The notes beneath the pieces were generated by a model that made no database searches, was not told the origin of the DNA, and saw only the letters and a list, made by a program, of their open reading frames with translations. From an uncultured Campylobacter sp. (GTDB lineage: Bacteria > Campylobacterota > Campylobacteria > Campylobacterales > Campylobacteraceae), in contig NZ_CAJPRT010000001.1 in assembly GCF_905373215.1 (NCBI RefSeq), positions 124,001 to 188,000 on the forward strand: 64,000 nt of DNA, written 5' to 3'. Made by a program: the position numbers and the translations under genes. Below, piece after piece: positions 34,553 through 44,067 of the stretch (positions are counted from its first letter, which is position 1; every line of letters starts with the position of its first letter).

Positions 34553-36673
34553 ATGGATTATAAAAAAGCATTTTATTCGAAACTAGAAGATTGCTACTTG
34601 GGTGTAAAGATCAAAGATGCGAAAGATAAAAGCGGTTTTGGTAATCTTTTAAACATAAAAGAGCGATACTTTGAGCATATTAAGCAAATTTTAGATAAGC
34701 GGATTCCGTCAACGGACGATTTTGACGAACACGAAATTTATAACAAGCTTTACACGTTTTTCGACAGTTATCTAAACGAAACAGGTACGCCGTTTTTTAC
34801 CGATACGCCGATTTATAAAAATATCTACGCTAAAATTTACTCAAATTCTAAAGACACGAGCCTATTTTATAAAACACAAAATTTATACTACGTAAAATCG
34901 GACGTTATTTATAAAAGTATGACGCTAAGCGATGAAAACGCTAAATTTGCAGTGGAATTTAACGCAGACGAGTTTCGCCGCTCAAGCGATAACGTAAAAT
35001 TAAAGCTAATTTTTAAATTTGCGGGATTAGACCAAGGTGCGAATTTACGGATACAAACTCCGCTAATCAAAATAAACGTAACGAATCAAAGCGAGCTATT
35101 TAAGGACTTAAAAAGCGTTTTTAAGCAAGGAAGTGGTGAATTCACGGACGATTTTTTAAAAGAGCTAAAAGGGCTCAAAATTGACAAAGACGAGCTAAAA
35201 AAGATTTTACGTAGCTATAAAAAGCAAAACGAAGTGGATTTTTTTATACATAAAGACGCCGAGAATTTTTTGAAAGAGCAGTTTGAGCTATGGATGTTTA
35301 GCCATCTCTACGGCGATAGCAAGACGCATAAGAGGCAGTCTTACGCGATTGAGAGATTACAAAAAATCCGCAATATCGCATTTGAGTTAATCGAAATCAT
35401 CGCCAAATTTGAAAATGAGCTAAAAGCGATCTGGCTAAAACCGAAATTCGCCAAAAATACTCAATACGTTTTTACGCTAGATTTAATCCCTAATTTCGAT
35501 GTTTCGCTCGTTACCGACAAGCAAATTGCCGAGTGGAAAGAGTTAAATTTAGTCGACGTTAATTTCACCACCGATACCTTAAAAACAGAATTTGAAAAGT
35601 TTAAATTTCTACCGCTCGATACGAAATTTTTAAGCGATAAAAATAGACTGGATTTGCTTAGCAGGTTTGAAAATCTAGACGAAATTTTAAACGGCGAGCT
35701 CGTAAAATCGGACAATTTTGCCGCACTAAATACTCTGATGCCTCGTTATAAAGGTAAAATCGATCTCATCTATATCGATCCGCCGTTTAACACGGGCTCG
35801 GACTTTGAGTATAAAGACCGCTTCCAAGATGCGACGTGGCTGACGTTAATGCAAAATCGCTTAGAGCTAGCACGTGAAATTTTAAGCGATCGCGGGAGCT
35901 TTTATTTACACCTTGACCACAATGCAAACTATATGGGACGAATGCTGTTAAATGAGACGTTTGGTAAGGATAAATTTATAAATGAAATTATTTGGAGTTA
36001 TCGTAGCGGCGGAGCTTCAAAAAATGAGAGCATGCCAAGAAAACACGATAATATTTGGCTATACTCTAAAACAGATAATTTTGTCGTCAAGCCTCTATAT
36101 GAAATACAATACTATGATGTAAATTTTATGGGCAGTTGTAGTCAGGATGAAAATGGAAAATTTTATGTAAATACTCTTTTAAGAGATGTACTTGAGGGTG
36201 ATATTAAAATAAATAAAGATGGAAAAACACAATTATATAGTGTTAAACCTGTATTAAATTTATCATCGGAACATTTAGGATTTGGTACACAAAAACCAGA
36301 GGGACTCTTGTCGCTCCTTTTTGAAATAGCAAATACTGATAAAAAATCCATCATTTTAGACTATCACTTAGGCTCTGGTACGAGCGCGGTAGTCGCTCAA
36401 AAGCTAGGTCGCAAGTGGCTAGGCGTGGAGATGGGTGAGCATTTTTACAGCGTGATTATCCCACGTCTTAAAAAGGTGCTCGCAGGAGTACAAAGCGGCA
36501 TCAGTAAAGACGCGGACTATCATGGCGGCGGAGCGTTTAGATATTTTGAGTTAGAAAGCTACGAAGAGGCGCTGAATGAATGCGAATACGCGCTAGATGA
36601 GAGTGGCGTGATAGATTATCGTAAATCGCGCAAGCTCATAAAGGAGCTAAATAAGGGAGAGAGTGTGCCTTGA
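34553..36673 (+). CDS. mod: type III DNA methyltransferase (Mod)
   Basis: 706 residues. The start is ATG 34553 with AAAGG seven bases upstream; a TTG at 34547 is too close to it. The catalytic motif is IDPPFNTG (Asp-Pro-Pro-Phe, about residue 408-411), and the SAM motif DYHLGSGTSAVVAQKLGRKWLGVE follows near 600. This order makes it a beta-class N6-adenine enzyme. The region between (about 470-580) is the lower-GC target recognition domain. No repeat tract that would make it phase-variable is seen. Mod gives specificity and self-protection to the Res subunit at 37603. Confidence 0.93.
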   Translation: MDYKKAFYSKLEDCYLGVKIKDAKDKSGFGNLLNIKERYFEHIKQILDKRIPSTDDFDEHEIYNKLYTFFDSYLNETGTPFFTDTPIYKNIYAKIYSNSKDTSLFYKTQNLYYVKSDVIYKSMTLSDENAKFAVEFNADEFRRSSDNVKLKLIFKFAGLDQGANLRIQTPLIKINVTNQSELFKDLKSVFKQGSGEFTDDFLKELKGLKIDKDELKKILRSYKKQNEVDFFIHKDAENFLKEQFELWMFSHLYGDSKTHKRQSYAIERLQKIRNIAFELIEIIAKFENELKAIWLKPKFAKNTQYVFTLDLIPNFDVSLVTDKQIAEWKELNLVDVNFTTDTLKTEFEKFKFLPLDTKFLSDKNRLDLLSRFENLDEILNGELVKSDNFAALNTLMPRYKGKIDLIYIDPPFNTGSDFEYKDRFQDATWLTLMQNRLELAREILSDRGSFYLHLDHNANYMGRMLLNETFGKDKFINEIIWSYRSGGASKNESMPRKHDNIWLYSKTDNFVVKPLYEIQYYDVNFMGSCSQDENGKFYVNTLLRDVLEGDIKINKDGKTQLYSVKPVLNLSSEHLGFGTQKPEGLLSLLFEIANTDKKSIILDYHLGSGTSAVVAQKLGRKWLGVEMGEHFYSVIIPRLKKVLAGVQSGISKDADYHGGGAFRYFELESYEEALNECEYALDESGVIDYRKSRKLIKELNKGESVP

Positions 36674-36674
36674 T

Positions 36675-36863
36675 ATGGACGGATACAGGGGCGAATTTGA
36701 CATTTTTTTGAGTTATTCAAATTTAACTGGCACGAAAATCAAGCGAATTTACGCAAATAACGGCGTAGAATGCGCGGAATTTGAGGATGGCGAAATAATG
36801 CAAAAAGACGACATCGATATGGCAAAATTCCCTAAAATTCGCGATTTAATTTGGTGGGAGTAA
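36675..36863 (+). CDS. small conserved-looking protein within the R-M operon
   Basis: 62 residues from ATG 36675, one base after the mod stop; a GTG at 36663 inside mod is an alternative. It is acidic (FEDGEIMQKDDID) with a strand-rich first half and ends LIWWE. No family was recognised. Its place between mod and res, six bases before the DUF4145 gene, points to an accessory role in the R-M system. Confidence 0.6.
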   Translation: MDGYRGEFDIFLSYSNLTGTKIKRIYANNGVECAEFEDGEIMQKDDIDMAKFPKIRDLIWWE

Positions 36864-36869
36864 GATAAA

Positions 36870-37601
36870 ATGAGTGAAAATATTTCTATGGCATGTCCGC
36901 ATTGTAGAGTTGTTGTAAATTATAGAATATTTAATTCAAATATTGCTTTAAGCGGTATAGAAAATTTATTAGATGAACTAGAAAAATATATGGAAAGAAC
37001 AAGAAACAATTATCACCTAAATAGCGATACGGAAACATTAATAAAAGATAAATTTATCGGTAGTATCAAGAATTTAATAAATTTAGAAAATAATAAGGAA
37101 CTAAATAGGATTGATATTGATACTTGTCCATCTTGTAAAAAAATAATAGTTTGGCTGGATAATGAAGTGATCTATCCAAAGCCTGTTTTAACGCCGCCTC
37201 CAAATGAAGATTTGCCGCAAGATATAAAAGATGATTATGACGAAGCTGCCAAAATTTTACAAGATTCGCCGCGCGGTTCTTGTGCCTTATTGCGACTTGC
37301 TTTACAAAAACTTTTATTAAGCATAGGACAAGATAGAAATTTAGATAGAGCTATACAAGATTTAAATGAAGGTAACGCTATAGATGACGATATACAAAAA
37401 GCAATGGATAGCGTAAGAATAGCCGGAAACAATTCGATTCATCCTAATAAGCTAGATATTGATTTAAAAGATAATAAGGAGTTAGCAATTCAGCTATTTA
37501 AAATAATAAACTATATAGCTAACTATATATTAACTAAAAGACGTGAGATAGAAGAAATGGCAAATAAATTGCAAATTTCAAGTAGAACGATAAAGAGATA
37601 A
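36870..37601 (+). CDS. DUF4145 (HEPN-like) protein with zinc-ribbon
   Basis: 243 residues. CPHC (about 9-12) and CPSC (about 88-91) form a split zinc ribbon. The C-terminal DUF4145 domain begins SPRGSCALLRLALQKLL and has VRIAGNNSIHP (about 191-201), the Arg...His motif of this HEPN-related family. DUF4145 proteins are frequent passengers of restriction and other defence operons, with unknown action. It overlaps nothing and lies one base before res. Confidence 0.85.
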   Translation: MSENISMACPHCRVVVNYRIFNSNIALSGIENLLDELEKYMERTRNNYHLNSDTETLIKDKFIGSIKNLINLENNKELNRIDIDTCPSCKKIIVWLDNEVIYPKPVLTPPPNEDLPQDIKDDYDEAAKILQDSPRGSCALLRLALQKLLLSIGQDRNLDRAIQDLNEGNAIDDDIQKAMDSVRIAGNNSIHPNKLDIDLKDNKELAIQLFKIINYIANYILTKRREIEEMANKLQISSRTIKR

Positions 37602-37602
37602 A

Positions 37603-40428
37603 ATGAAAATCTTGACCGATAAACTAATCCTAGCCGAAATTTTAAAAGAGCGAAATTTGAGCGCGGAAGCAGACGCTCTAAATTTGAGCGATTTTTCTAA
37701 ATTTAAGCTCACCGATTACCAGCAAAGCGCGGTAAAAAGTGCGCTAAAAATCTTAGAGTTTTATTACGCAAGCCATCAAATTCGAGGTGGCGATAGTGCA
37801 AATTTACACAGTTCAAATAATCAAAGTAAATTTAGCGAGTGCGAAATTTTGCTTGAAAATTATCGTAAATTTGGCGCAAATTTAAATACATATGAGATTA
37901 ATCGCGCCAGTTTTTGGATGGCGACGGGAAGTGGAAAAACGATCGTAATGATAAAGCTTATTTGGGCGATTTCGCGACTTATTAAGCTTGATATTTTGCC
38001 TAAAAAGCCGATTTTGCTTCTTGCGCCGACCGAACAGATTTTAAGCCAATTTAAAGAGCGAATAAATGAATTCAATCGCTATCAAAATGAGCAAATATAC
38101 GCGCGCGATTTAAAAGATTTCGAGAGCGCGAATTCCGGGCTAAATTTATATGATACGACGCTTTTTATCGCCCGTAGCGATTTACTGGAAAGTGCCGAAA
38201 ACACGAGTAAAAAAGATGCAGGCAAAAGGCTAGATTACGCAAATTTTAAAAATGAAAACGGCTGGTATATTTTGCTAGACGAAGCGCATAAAGGGGACAA
38301 CACGGATTCCGTGCGAAAAGGCTACATAAATGAACTGGCAAGCGGTAAAAAAGACGAATTTCCTCGCGGATTTATCTTAAATTTTAGCGCGACTTTCACG
38401 GACGAAATTGATCTAAAAACCTGCGCATTTAACTATAATTTACAAAAATTTAACGACCAAGGCTATGGCAAAAATATCGCGATATTTGAAAATAAGCTAA
38501 ATTTAGATGATTTAGAGCAAATTTTGCAAAGCTTTATAATCTTTACGTCGATTAAAATTTCAAATCGCCGAATTTCGCGAAGATTATCAGATACCCTTTA
38601 TCATGCGCCGCTAATCATCGCTGTATCGGATAAAGTAAATACGCAGGATGCCGGTATAAAACAGTATTTTGAGGCTATTTGCAAGGTGCTAACAAACGAC
38701 GTAGATGTCCCTAAAATAGTTGAAAATTTAGTCCAAATTTTAAATCAGCTTGAATTTGTTTTCGGCGGCGAGAAAATTGGCGATGAATTTATAAAAATAG
38801 TTAAAAATATAGATGCAAAAACTATGCGCAAAGAGCTATTTTACGCACAAGGTATTTCAAGTTTAGAGGCTTGTATAATCAAAGGCAATGATAAAGAGGT
38901 AGCATTTAAAAGTAAAAATGCCGGTAAGCCTTTTATGTTACTAAATATCGGCGACGCCAAAGGCTGGAAAAAAGAGTATCTAAACGAGCTTGGCGTGCAA
39001 AGTGAAATCGATGTAAATAGCGGTTTTTTCGCACATATTAACGAGCGAAATTCTCCGATAAATATAATGCTTGGAAGCAAAGTTTTTAGCGAGGGCTGGG
39101 ATAGTAACCGCGTAAATTTGATAAGTTTTATAAATATAGGCTCGCGCTCGGCAAAAAAATACGTAACACAAACTATAGGACGAGGCGTTAGAATCGAACC
39201 TTTTAAAAACGAACGGCGACGTTTGCAATACACAAGTAAATTTGCAGCTTTGGAATTTGATGAAAAAGAGAGGTTAAAAGAGCTTGCAAGCGGTCTTGAA
39301 ACACTTTTTGCTTTTGCTAGTGACCCGAAAGCGATAGAGGCTATTTTGAGCGAATTGGAGCAATTTAAAACCGGCGAAATTTTAAAAGGTTTTAAAAAGT
39401 CGCAGACAATCAAACCGTTGCTTTTACCCCAATATGAAGACGAAATCGGTGAAGCAAAGCCCTATGTAATTTCGCACTCCGATTATGAAAATTTAAACAA
39501 GTTTATAAACTCTTACGATTTGGACGTTTTACTACTTAGCTCGGAGTTAAAAAGTCCCGATTTAGGGCTTAGCACAATAAATAAAACGCTTAAAAAAGAC
39601 GAAAAATTTATAAAAATTAGTGGAGCGACCGAAAAATTTCAAAACCCGAAATTTGCACTATGCGAAATAGATAAATTCCGTAAATTTAAAAGTAAAAAAT
39701 TAAAAGGTTTTAAAGAGGTTGAAAATGAAATTTCTCATTTTACAAAATTTAGCACGACGTTTGACAAAGACGAAATATCAAAGATTAACGAAGCGATTTT
39801 AAATTTATTGAAATCTAAAAGTAAAGATGAGTTAAAGGTCGATCTTAACAACGGTGAAATCACGCTTGACGAATTTATAAATTTAATTGAAGATAGTAAA
39901 AAAGAGTGCGAAATTTTAGGCTTTAAGTTAGATGCTAATTTGGCTCGCCATTACTATAATCCACTTGTGATAGATGCCGATAATAAAGCGCAAATAGTAT
40001 ATGCAATAAGCGAAAAAAGCGAGATAGAATTTTTGAAAGATTTAAAGACCGGTCTAAATGCGCTTGACGGCTTTGAATGGAATTTTTGTAAAATAGTTCA
40101 AAACGTAGATTCAATTTACGTGCCGTATTTTGATGAAGAAGAGCAAATTTGGCGTAAATTTTATCCCGACTTTATATTTTGGCTAAAACAAGATGAGATT
40201 TACGAGATAGTTTTCGTCGATCCAAAAGGCCTAAAACACGGCGAAGGTGCGAGATTTAAAGCAAATGGGTTTGAAATGATTTTCGGCGGTAAAAATTTAG
40301 AATTTAATGACAATAAAATTATTGTAAAACTCGCCTACTACAATAAAGACCCGCACATCCCACAAGGGCTTGAAAAATATGTTTTTTCAAGCATAAATGA
40401 AATTTTCAAAGTCCAGCGGAAAATTTAG
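37603..40428 (+). CDS. res: type III restriction enzyme Res subunit
   Basis: 941 residues. The superfamily 2 motor shows Walker A MATGSGKT (about 106-113), LLDEAHK (Walker B), NFSATF (motif III) and TIGRGVRIEP (motif VI). The C-terminal nuclease has FYPDFIFWL...IVFVDPKG, a PD-D/E-x-K arrangement with Asp and DPK. With Mod it cuts unmodified DNA after translocation. Both parts are complete, so the system looks functional. Low GC against flanking core genes supports transfer. Confidence 0.93.
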   Translation: MKILTDKLILAEILKERNLSAEADALNLSDFSKFKLTDYQQSAVKSALKILEFYYASHQIRGGDSANLHSSNNQSKFSECEILLENYRKFGANLNTYEINRASFWMATGSGKTIVMIKLIWAISRLIKLDILPKKPILLLAPTEQILSQFKERINEFNRYQNEQIYARDLKDFESANSGLNLYDTTLFIARSDLLESAENTSKKDAGKRLDYANFKNENGWYILLDEAHKGDNTDSVRKGYINELASGKKDEFPRGFILNFSATFTDEIDLKTCAFNYNLQKFNDQGYGKNIAIFENKLNLDDLEQILQSFIIFTSIKISNRRISRRLSDTLYHAPLIIAVSDKVNTQDAGIKQYFEAICKVLTNDVDVPKIVENLVQILNQLEFVFGGEKIGDEFIKIVKNIDAKTMRKELFYAQGISSLEACIIKGNDKEVAFKSKNAGKPFMLLNIGDAKGWKKEYLNELGVQSEIDVNSGFFAHINERNSPINIMLGSKVFSEGWDSNRVNLISFINIGSRSAKKYVTQTIGRGVRIEPFKNERRRLQYTSKFAALEFDEKERLKELASGLETLFAFASDPKAIEAILSELEQFKTGEILKGFKKSQTIKPLLLPQYEDEIGEAKPYVISHSDYENLNKFINSYDLDVLLLSSELKSPDLGLSTINKTLKKDEKFIKISGATEKFQNPKFALCEIDKFRKFKSKKLKGFKEVENEISHFTKFSTTFDKDEISKINEAILNLLKSKSKDELKVDLNNGEITLDEFINLIEDSKKECEILGFKLDANLARHYYNPLVIDADNKAQIVYAISEKSEIEFLKDLKTGLNALDGFEWNFCKIVQNVDSIYVPYFDEEEQIWRKFYPDFIFWLKQDEIYEIVFVDPKGLKHGEGARFKANGFEMIFGGKNLEFNDNKIIVKLAYYNKDPHIPQGLEKYVFSSINEIFKVQRKI

Positions 40429-40478
40429 TTTTATTTAGTTACAATCGGCACGAAAAATTTAATTAAAAAGGATCAAAT

Positions 40479-42152
40479 TTGAGAAGCGACATCATCAAAA
40501 AAGGCTATACGCGCGCGCCGCACAGAAGCTTGCTAAGAGCGACCGGACTAAAGGACGAGGATTTTGAAAAGCCCTTCATCGGCGTAGCAAACAGCTTTAT
40601 CGAGATCATCCCGGGGCACTTTTTCCTTAACAAATACTCTGAAATTTTAAAAGACGAGATCCGCAAAAACGGCTGCGTGCCGTTTGAGTTTAACTGCATC
40701 GGTGTGGACGACGGCATCGCGATGGGTCATGCTGGGATGCTTTATAGCCTGCCTAGCCGCGAGCTGATCGCAAACTCGATCGAAACGGTGATGAACGCGC
40801 ACGCGCTAGACGCGCTCGTGTGCATGCCAAACTGCGATAAAATCGTGCCCGGCATGGTGATGGGCGCGCTTCGCGTAAACGTGCCGACGGTTTTTGTTAG
40901 CGGCGGTCCGATGAAAAAGGGCTACACCAAAAAAGGCGAGCCGATAGACCTTGCGACTGCGTTTGAGGCGGTGGGTAAATTTGAAACCAAAGAGATCAGC
41001 GCCGAGGAGCTGCGCGACATCGAGTGCGCCGCCTGTCCGAGCGGGGGCAGCTGCTCGGGGATGTTTACGGCAAACTCGATGAATACGCTATGTGAAGCGA
41101 TGGGTATCGCGCTAAAAGGCAACGGCACGGTGCCCGCGCTTACGCCTGAGCGCGAGGAGCTTATCAGGCAGGCGGGGCGACGAATTTGCCAAATCGCGCT
41201 CGATGAAAAATACAAAATCCGAAATATCGTGAACGAAAAATCGATCCAAAACGCCCTGGTAGTCGATATGGCGATGGGCGGCAGCAGCAACACCGTGCTG
41301 CATATCCTAGCTATCGCACGCGAAGCGGGGGTAAATTTACAGATCGCAGGGCTCAACGAGATCAGCCGAAAGATCGCTCACATCGCCAAAATCAGCCCGA
41401 GCCTGCCAAACGTGCATATGGAGGACATCGACCGCGCTGGCGGTCTAAGCGCCGTGATAAATGAAATTTCGCGCCGCGATAACGGGCTACTGGGGCTAGA
41501 TGCGCTAACGGTAAGCGGCGAAAGCCTGGGCAAGCGCGTCGGAGCTAGCGTCATAAAAGACGAATCCGTTATCCGCAAGGTCGAAAACGCCTACTCGCAG
41601 GTCGGCGGGCTGGCGGTTTTGTTTGGAAATTTAGCCGAACAGGGCTGCGTCATCAAGACCGCGGGCATCATCGGCGAACGTAAATTTAGCGGCAAGGCGG
41701 TCTGCTTTAACAGTCAAGACGAGGCGATAGAGGGGATCTCAAGCGGCAAGGTAAACAAAGGCGACGTGGTCGTCATCCGCTACGAAGGGCCGCGCGGAGG
41801 CCCAGGTATGCAGGAGATGCTAAGCCCGACGAGCCTAATTATGGGGCGAGGGCTGGGCGCGGACGTGGCTCTCATCACGGACGGTAGATTTAGCGGCGCG
41901 ACGAGAGGGCTAAGCGTCGGGCACGTGAGCCCCGAAGCTGCCGAGGACGGCATGATCGGATTGCTAGAGGACGGCGACGTCATCGACATCGACGTGGATA
42001 CGTACGCGATCAACGTGCGCCTAAGCGAAGCCGAAATCGCTGAACGCAGAGCTAAATTTAAGCCGATCGAAAAACCGCTGCCGTACCGCTGGCTGCGAAT
42101 GTATCGCAAGCTAGTAACGAACGCTAGCAACGGAGCGATTTTGGAGGCGTAG
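40479..42152 (+). CDS. ilvD: dihydroxy-acid dehydratase
   Basis: 557 residues. The Fe-S cysteines are in CMPNCDK (Cys115 and Cys119 region) and ACPSGGSC (Cys186, Cys192). It dehydrates dihydroxy acids in isoleucine and valine synthesis. The start is TTG with AAGGA six bases upstream. The duplicated fragment at 34377 has ATG at the same codon, so insertion of the R-M operon changed the leader and start codon. Its promoter now lies in or after res. Confidence 0.95.
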   Translation: MRSDIIKKGYTRAPHRSLLRATGLKDEDFEKPFIGVANSFIEIIPGHFFLNKYSEILKDEIRKNGCVPFEFNCIGVDDGIAMGHAGMLYSLPSRELIANSIETVMNAHALDALVCMPNCDKIVPGMVMGALRVNVPTVFVSGGPMKKGYTKKGEPIDLATAFEAVGKFETKEISAEELRDIECAACPSGGSCSGMFTANSMNTLCEAMGIALKGNGTVPALTPEREELIRQAGRRICQIALDEKYKIRNIVNEKSIQNALVVDMAMGGSSNTVLHILAIAREAGVNLQIAGLNEISRKIAHIAKISPSLPNVHMEDIDRAGGLSAVINEISRRDNGLLGLDALTVSGESLGKRVGASVIKDESVIRKVENAYSQVGGLAVLFGNLAEQGCVIKTAGIIGERKFSGKAVCFNSQDEAIEGISSGKVNKGDVVVIRYEGPRGGPGMQEMLSPTSLIMGRGLGADVALITDGRFSGATRGLSVGHVSPEAAEDGMIGLLEDGDVIDIDVDTYAINVRLSEAEIAERRAKFKPIEKPLPYRWLRMYRKLVTNASNGAILEA

Positions 42153-42173
42153 AATACCTTAAATTTTAAACAT

Positions 42174-42209
42174 ACCGCTGTAATTTTGCTCAAATTTACG
42201 GCGGTTTTG
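42174..42209 (+). terminator. terminator after ilvD
   Basis: ACCGCTGTAA (42174-42183) pairs with TTACGGCGGT (42196-42205), with one G-U pair, and is followed by TTTGTTAAATTT. It is 21 nt after the ilvD stop. Confidence 0.6.
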
Positions 42210-42704
42210 TTAAATTTACGCGTAGGCTTTCGGCTCTAAATTTTAAAATTTAACCTAGGCGAACGCTTGGTACTTATCAATGTAAGTGCCAATGGGATAT
42301 CTGTTTGAAATTTTACTTATTACGCAAACAAGCCGAGCGAAGCGGAAACCTAAATTTAAACTCTGCACGTCAGCATTTTTAAGCATAAATTTTTACTCTA
42401 GCGCACTTGTTAGAGTAAAACTCTGCCAAGTAGAATTTCAAAATTTACGTGATTACGCCGATAGTGGCATTTAAAATCCGCAAGGTTTTAATAACAAAGC
42501 CTCGCGGTGGGTGAAAGCGGAATTTATAATGAAGAAATTTTGTAGATGACGAGGTGAAATTTTGCCGCAAAATTTCAACAACAAAACCAGCCGTCCTCAC
42601 CATTTTTTATACTCGCCAAGCTTTACGACGCTATCGAATTTTGTATTTTATCCCTCAAAATTTACGACGCAAGCGAATTAAAAGTAAAAGGTGGCTTACT
42701 AAAC
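42210..42704. other. gene-free segment between ilvD and leuC
   Basis: About 500 bases without a supportable gene. AAATTTTAAAATTT occurs at 42238. The short frames here have neither ribosome sites nor family resemblance. Confidence 0.5.
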
Positions 42705-43970
42705 CTACAAATCCCTCGGATCGGCGATCTTGCCTGCGACGGCGCTAGCTGCGGCGACGGCGGAGTTTGCTAGATACACTTCGCTTGTTCTGTCGCCCAT
42801 GCGGCCGATGAAATTTCGATTAGTCGTGCTTACGCAGCGCTCGCCCACGCCCAAAATCCCCATATATCCGCCCAAGCACGCGCCGCAGGTCGGGTTGCTC
42901 ACGACTGCGCCCGCCTCGACGAAAATATCCCACAGCCCCTCTTTTTGCGCGGCTAAGGCGATCTTTTGCGTCGCAGGCGTAATTATGAGGCGAGTTTTGC
43001 GCGCGACCTTGCGACCTTTTAAAATTTGCGCCGCGATCCGCAGATCGGAGAGCCTGCCGTTGGTACAGCTGCCTATAAAGACCTGATCGACGGCGATATC
43101 ATCGCGCACCGCCTCGCGCACGCTCTTGCCGTTGCTGGGCAGAAACGGATATGCGATCACCGGATCAAGCTTGCTCACGTCGATCTGCAAAATTTGCTCA
43201 TAGTTCGCGCCCTCGTCGGAGTAGTGAAATTTCGGCTCGGCGCGCAAATTTTTATCTGCCAAAAATTCCTTCGTGATCTCATCGACCGCGACGATACCGC
43301 TCTTGCCGCCCGCTTCGATCGCCATATTGCAAAGCGAAAATCTGCTATCCATATCCAGGTACTCCAGCGCGTCGCCGCAGAACTCCAAAGCCTTATAGCG
43401 CGCGCCGTCCACGCCGATAAGGCGGATCACCTCTAAAATAAGATCCTTGCCGTAGATGTGCGGCGCGGGCTTGCCGCGAAAGATCACTTTGATCGTAGGA
43501 GGTACTTTGAACCAATTTTTGCCCGTTATCATCGCAAAAGCAAGATCGGTGCTGCCCATACCGGTCGCAAAGGCCCCCAGCGCGCCGTGGGTACAGGTGT
43601 GGCTATCCGCGCCGATGATGACGTCGCCGGGCACTACGAGCCCTTTTTCAGGCATCAGCGCGTGCTCGATACCCATATCCTTTTCGTCGAAATAGTTTTT
43701 CAAATCGTGCTTGTAAGCAAACTCGCGTGAAATTTTAGCTTGATTTGCACTTAAAATATCCTTCGTAGGGATGTAGTGATCCATCACGATCGCAAAGCCG
43801 TCCGGATTGGCGAGCTTTTTCGCACCGCTAAGCTCGAACTGCTTGATCGAAATCGGCGTCGTGATGTCGTTGCCGATGACCATATCGATGGCGCTTTCGA
43901 TGATCTGTCCCGCAAAAACCGCCTCGCCCACGTGCTCGCTAAAAATTTTCTCCGTGATCGTCTGCTTCAT
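42705..43970 (-). CDS. leuC: 3-isopropylmalate dehydratase large subunit
   Basis: 421 residues, the short prokaryotic LeuC form. It has GADSHTCTHGALGAFATGMG (about 120-139), the Fe-S cysteine motifs GSCTNGR (about 302) and NPTCGACLGG (about 362), and the closing STTNRNFIGRMG. It isomerises isopropylmalate in leucine synthesis together with LeuD, which is not in view. A GAAGGAG site precedes the ATG. Homoaconitase of the same family is a less likely alternative. Confidence 0.92.
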   Translation of the reverse strand: MKQTITEKIFSEHVGEAVFAGQIIESAIDMVIGNDITTPISIKQFELSGAKKLANPDGFAIVMDHYIPTKDILSANQAKISREFAYKHDLKNYFDEKDMGIEHALMPEKGLVVPGDVIIGADSHTCTHGALGAFATGMGSTDLAFAMITGKNWFKVPPTIKVIFRGKPAPHIYGKDLILEVIRLIGVDGARYKALEFCGDALEYLDMDSRFSLCNMAIEAGGKSGIVAVDEITKEFLADKNLRAEPKFHYSDEGANYEQILQIDVSKLDPVIAYPFLPSNGKSVREAVRDDIAVDQVFIGSCTNGRLSDLRIAAQILKGRKVARKTRLIITPATQKIALAAQKEGLWDIFVEAGAVVSNPTCGACLGGYMGILGVGERCVSTTNRNFIGRMGDRTSEVYLANSAVAAASAVAGKIADPRDL

Positions 43971-44040
43971 AAAATCTCCTTCGTATCGGTTAAATTTGCG
44001 CGATTTTAGCTAAAAAATCATAAATTTTTGCAATTTTATG

Positions 44041-44046
44041 TATAAT
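44041..44046 (+). promoter_or_regulatory. -10 box upstream of the nitroreductase gene
   Basis: TATAAT preceded by TATG, 22 nt before the ATG, with an AAGGAG ribosome site between. Confidence 0.5.
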
Positions 44047-44067
44047 TGAGCCGCAAGGAGCGAGACG

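Noticed and set aside
34553..36673. phase-variable mod (phasevarion) repeat tract
   Set aside because: No simple-sequence repeat of four or five bases or long homopolymer was seen in the mod gene or its leader.
42286..42748. two short plus-strand frames between ilvD and leuC
   Set aside because: No start signals, no family pattern, and one runs into the leuC gene antisense.
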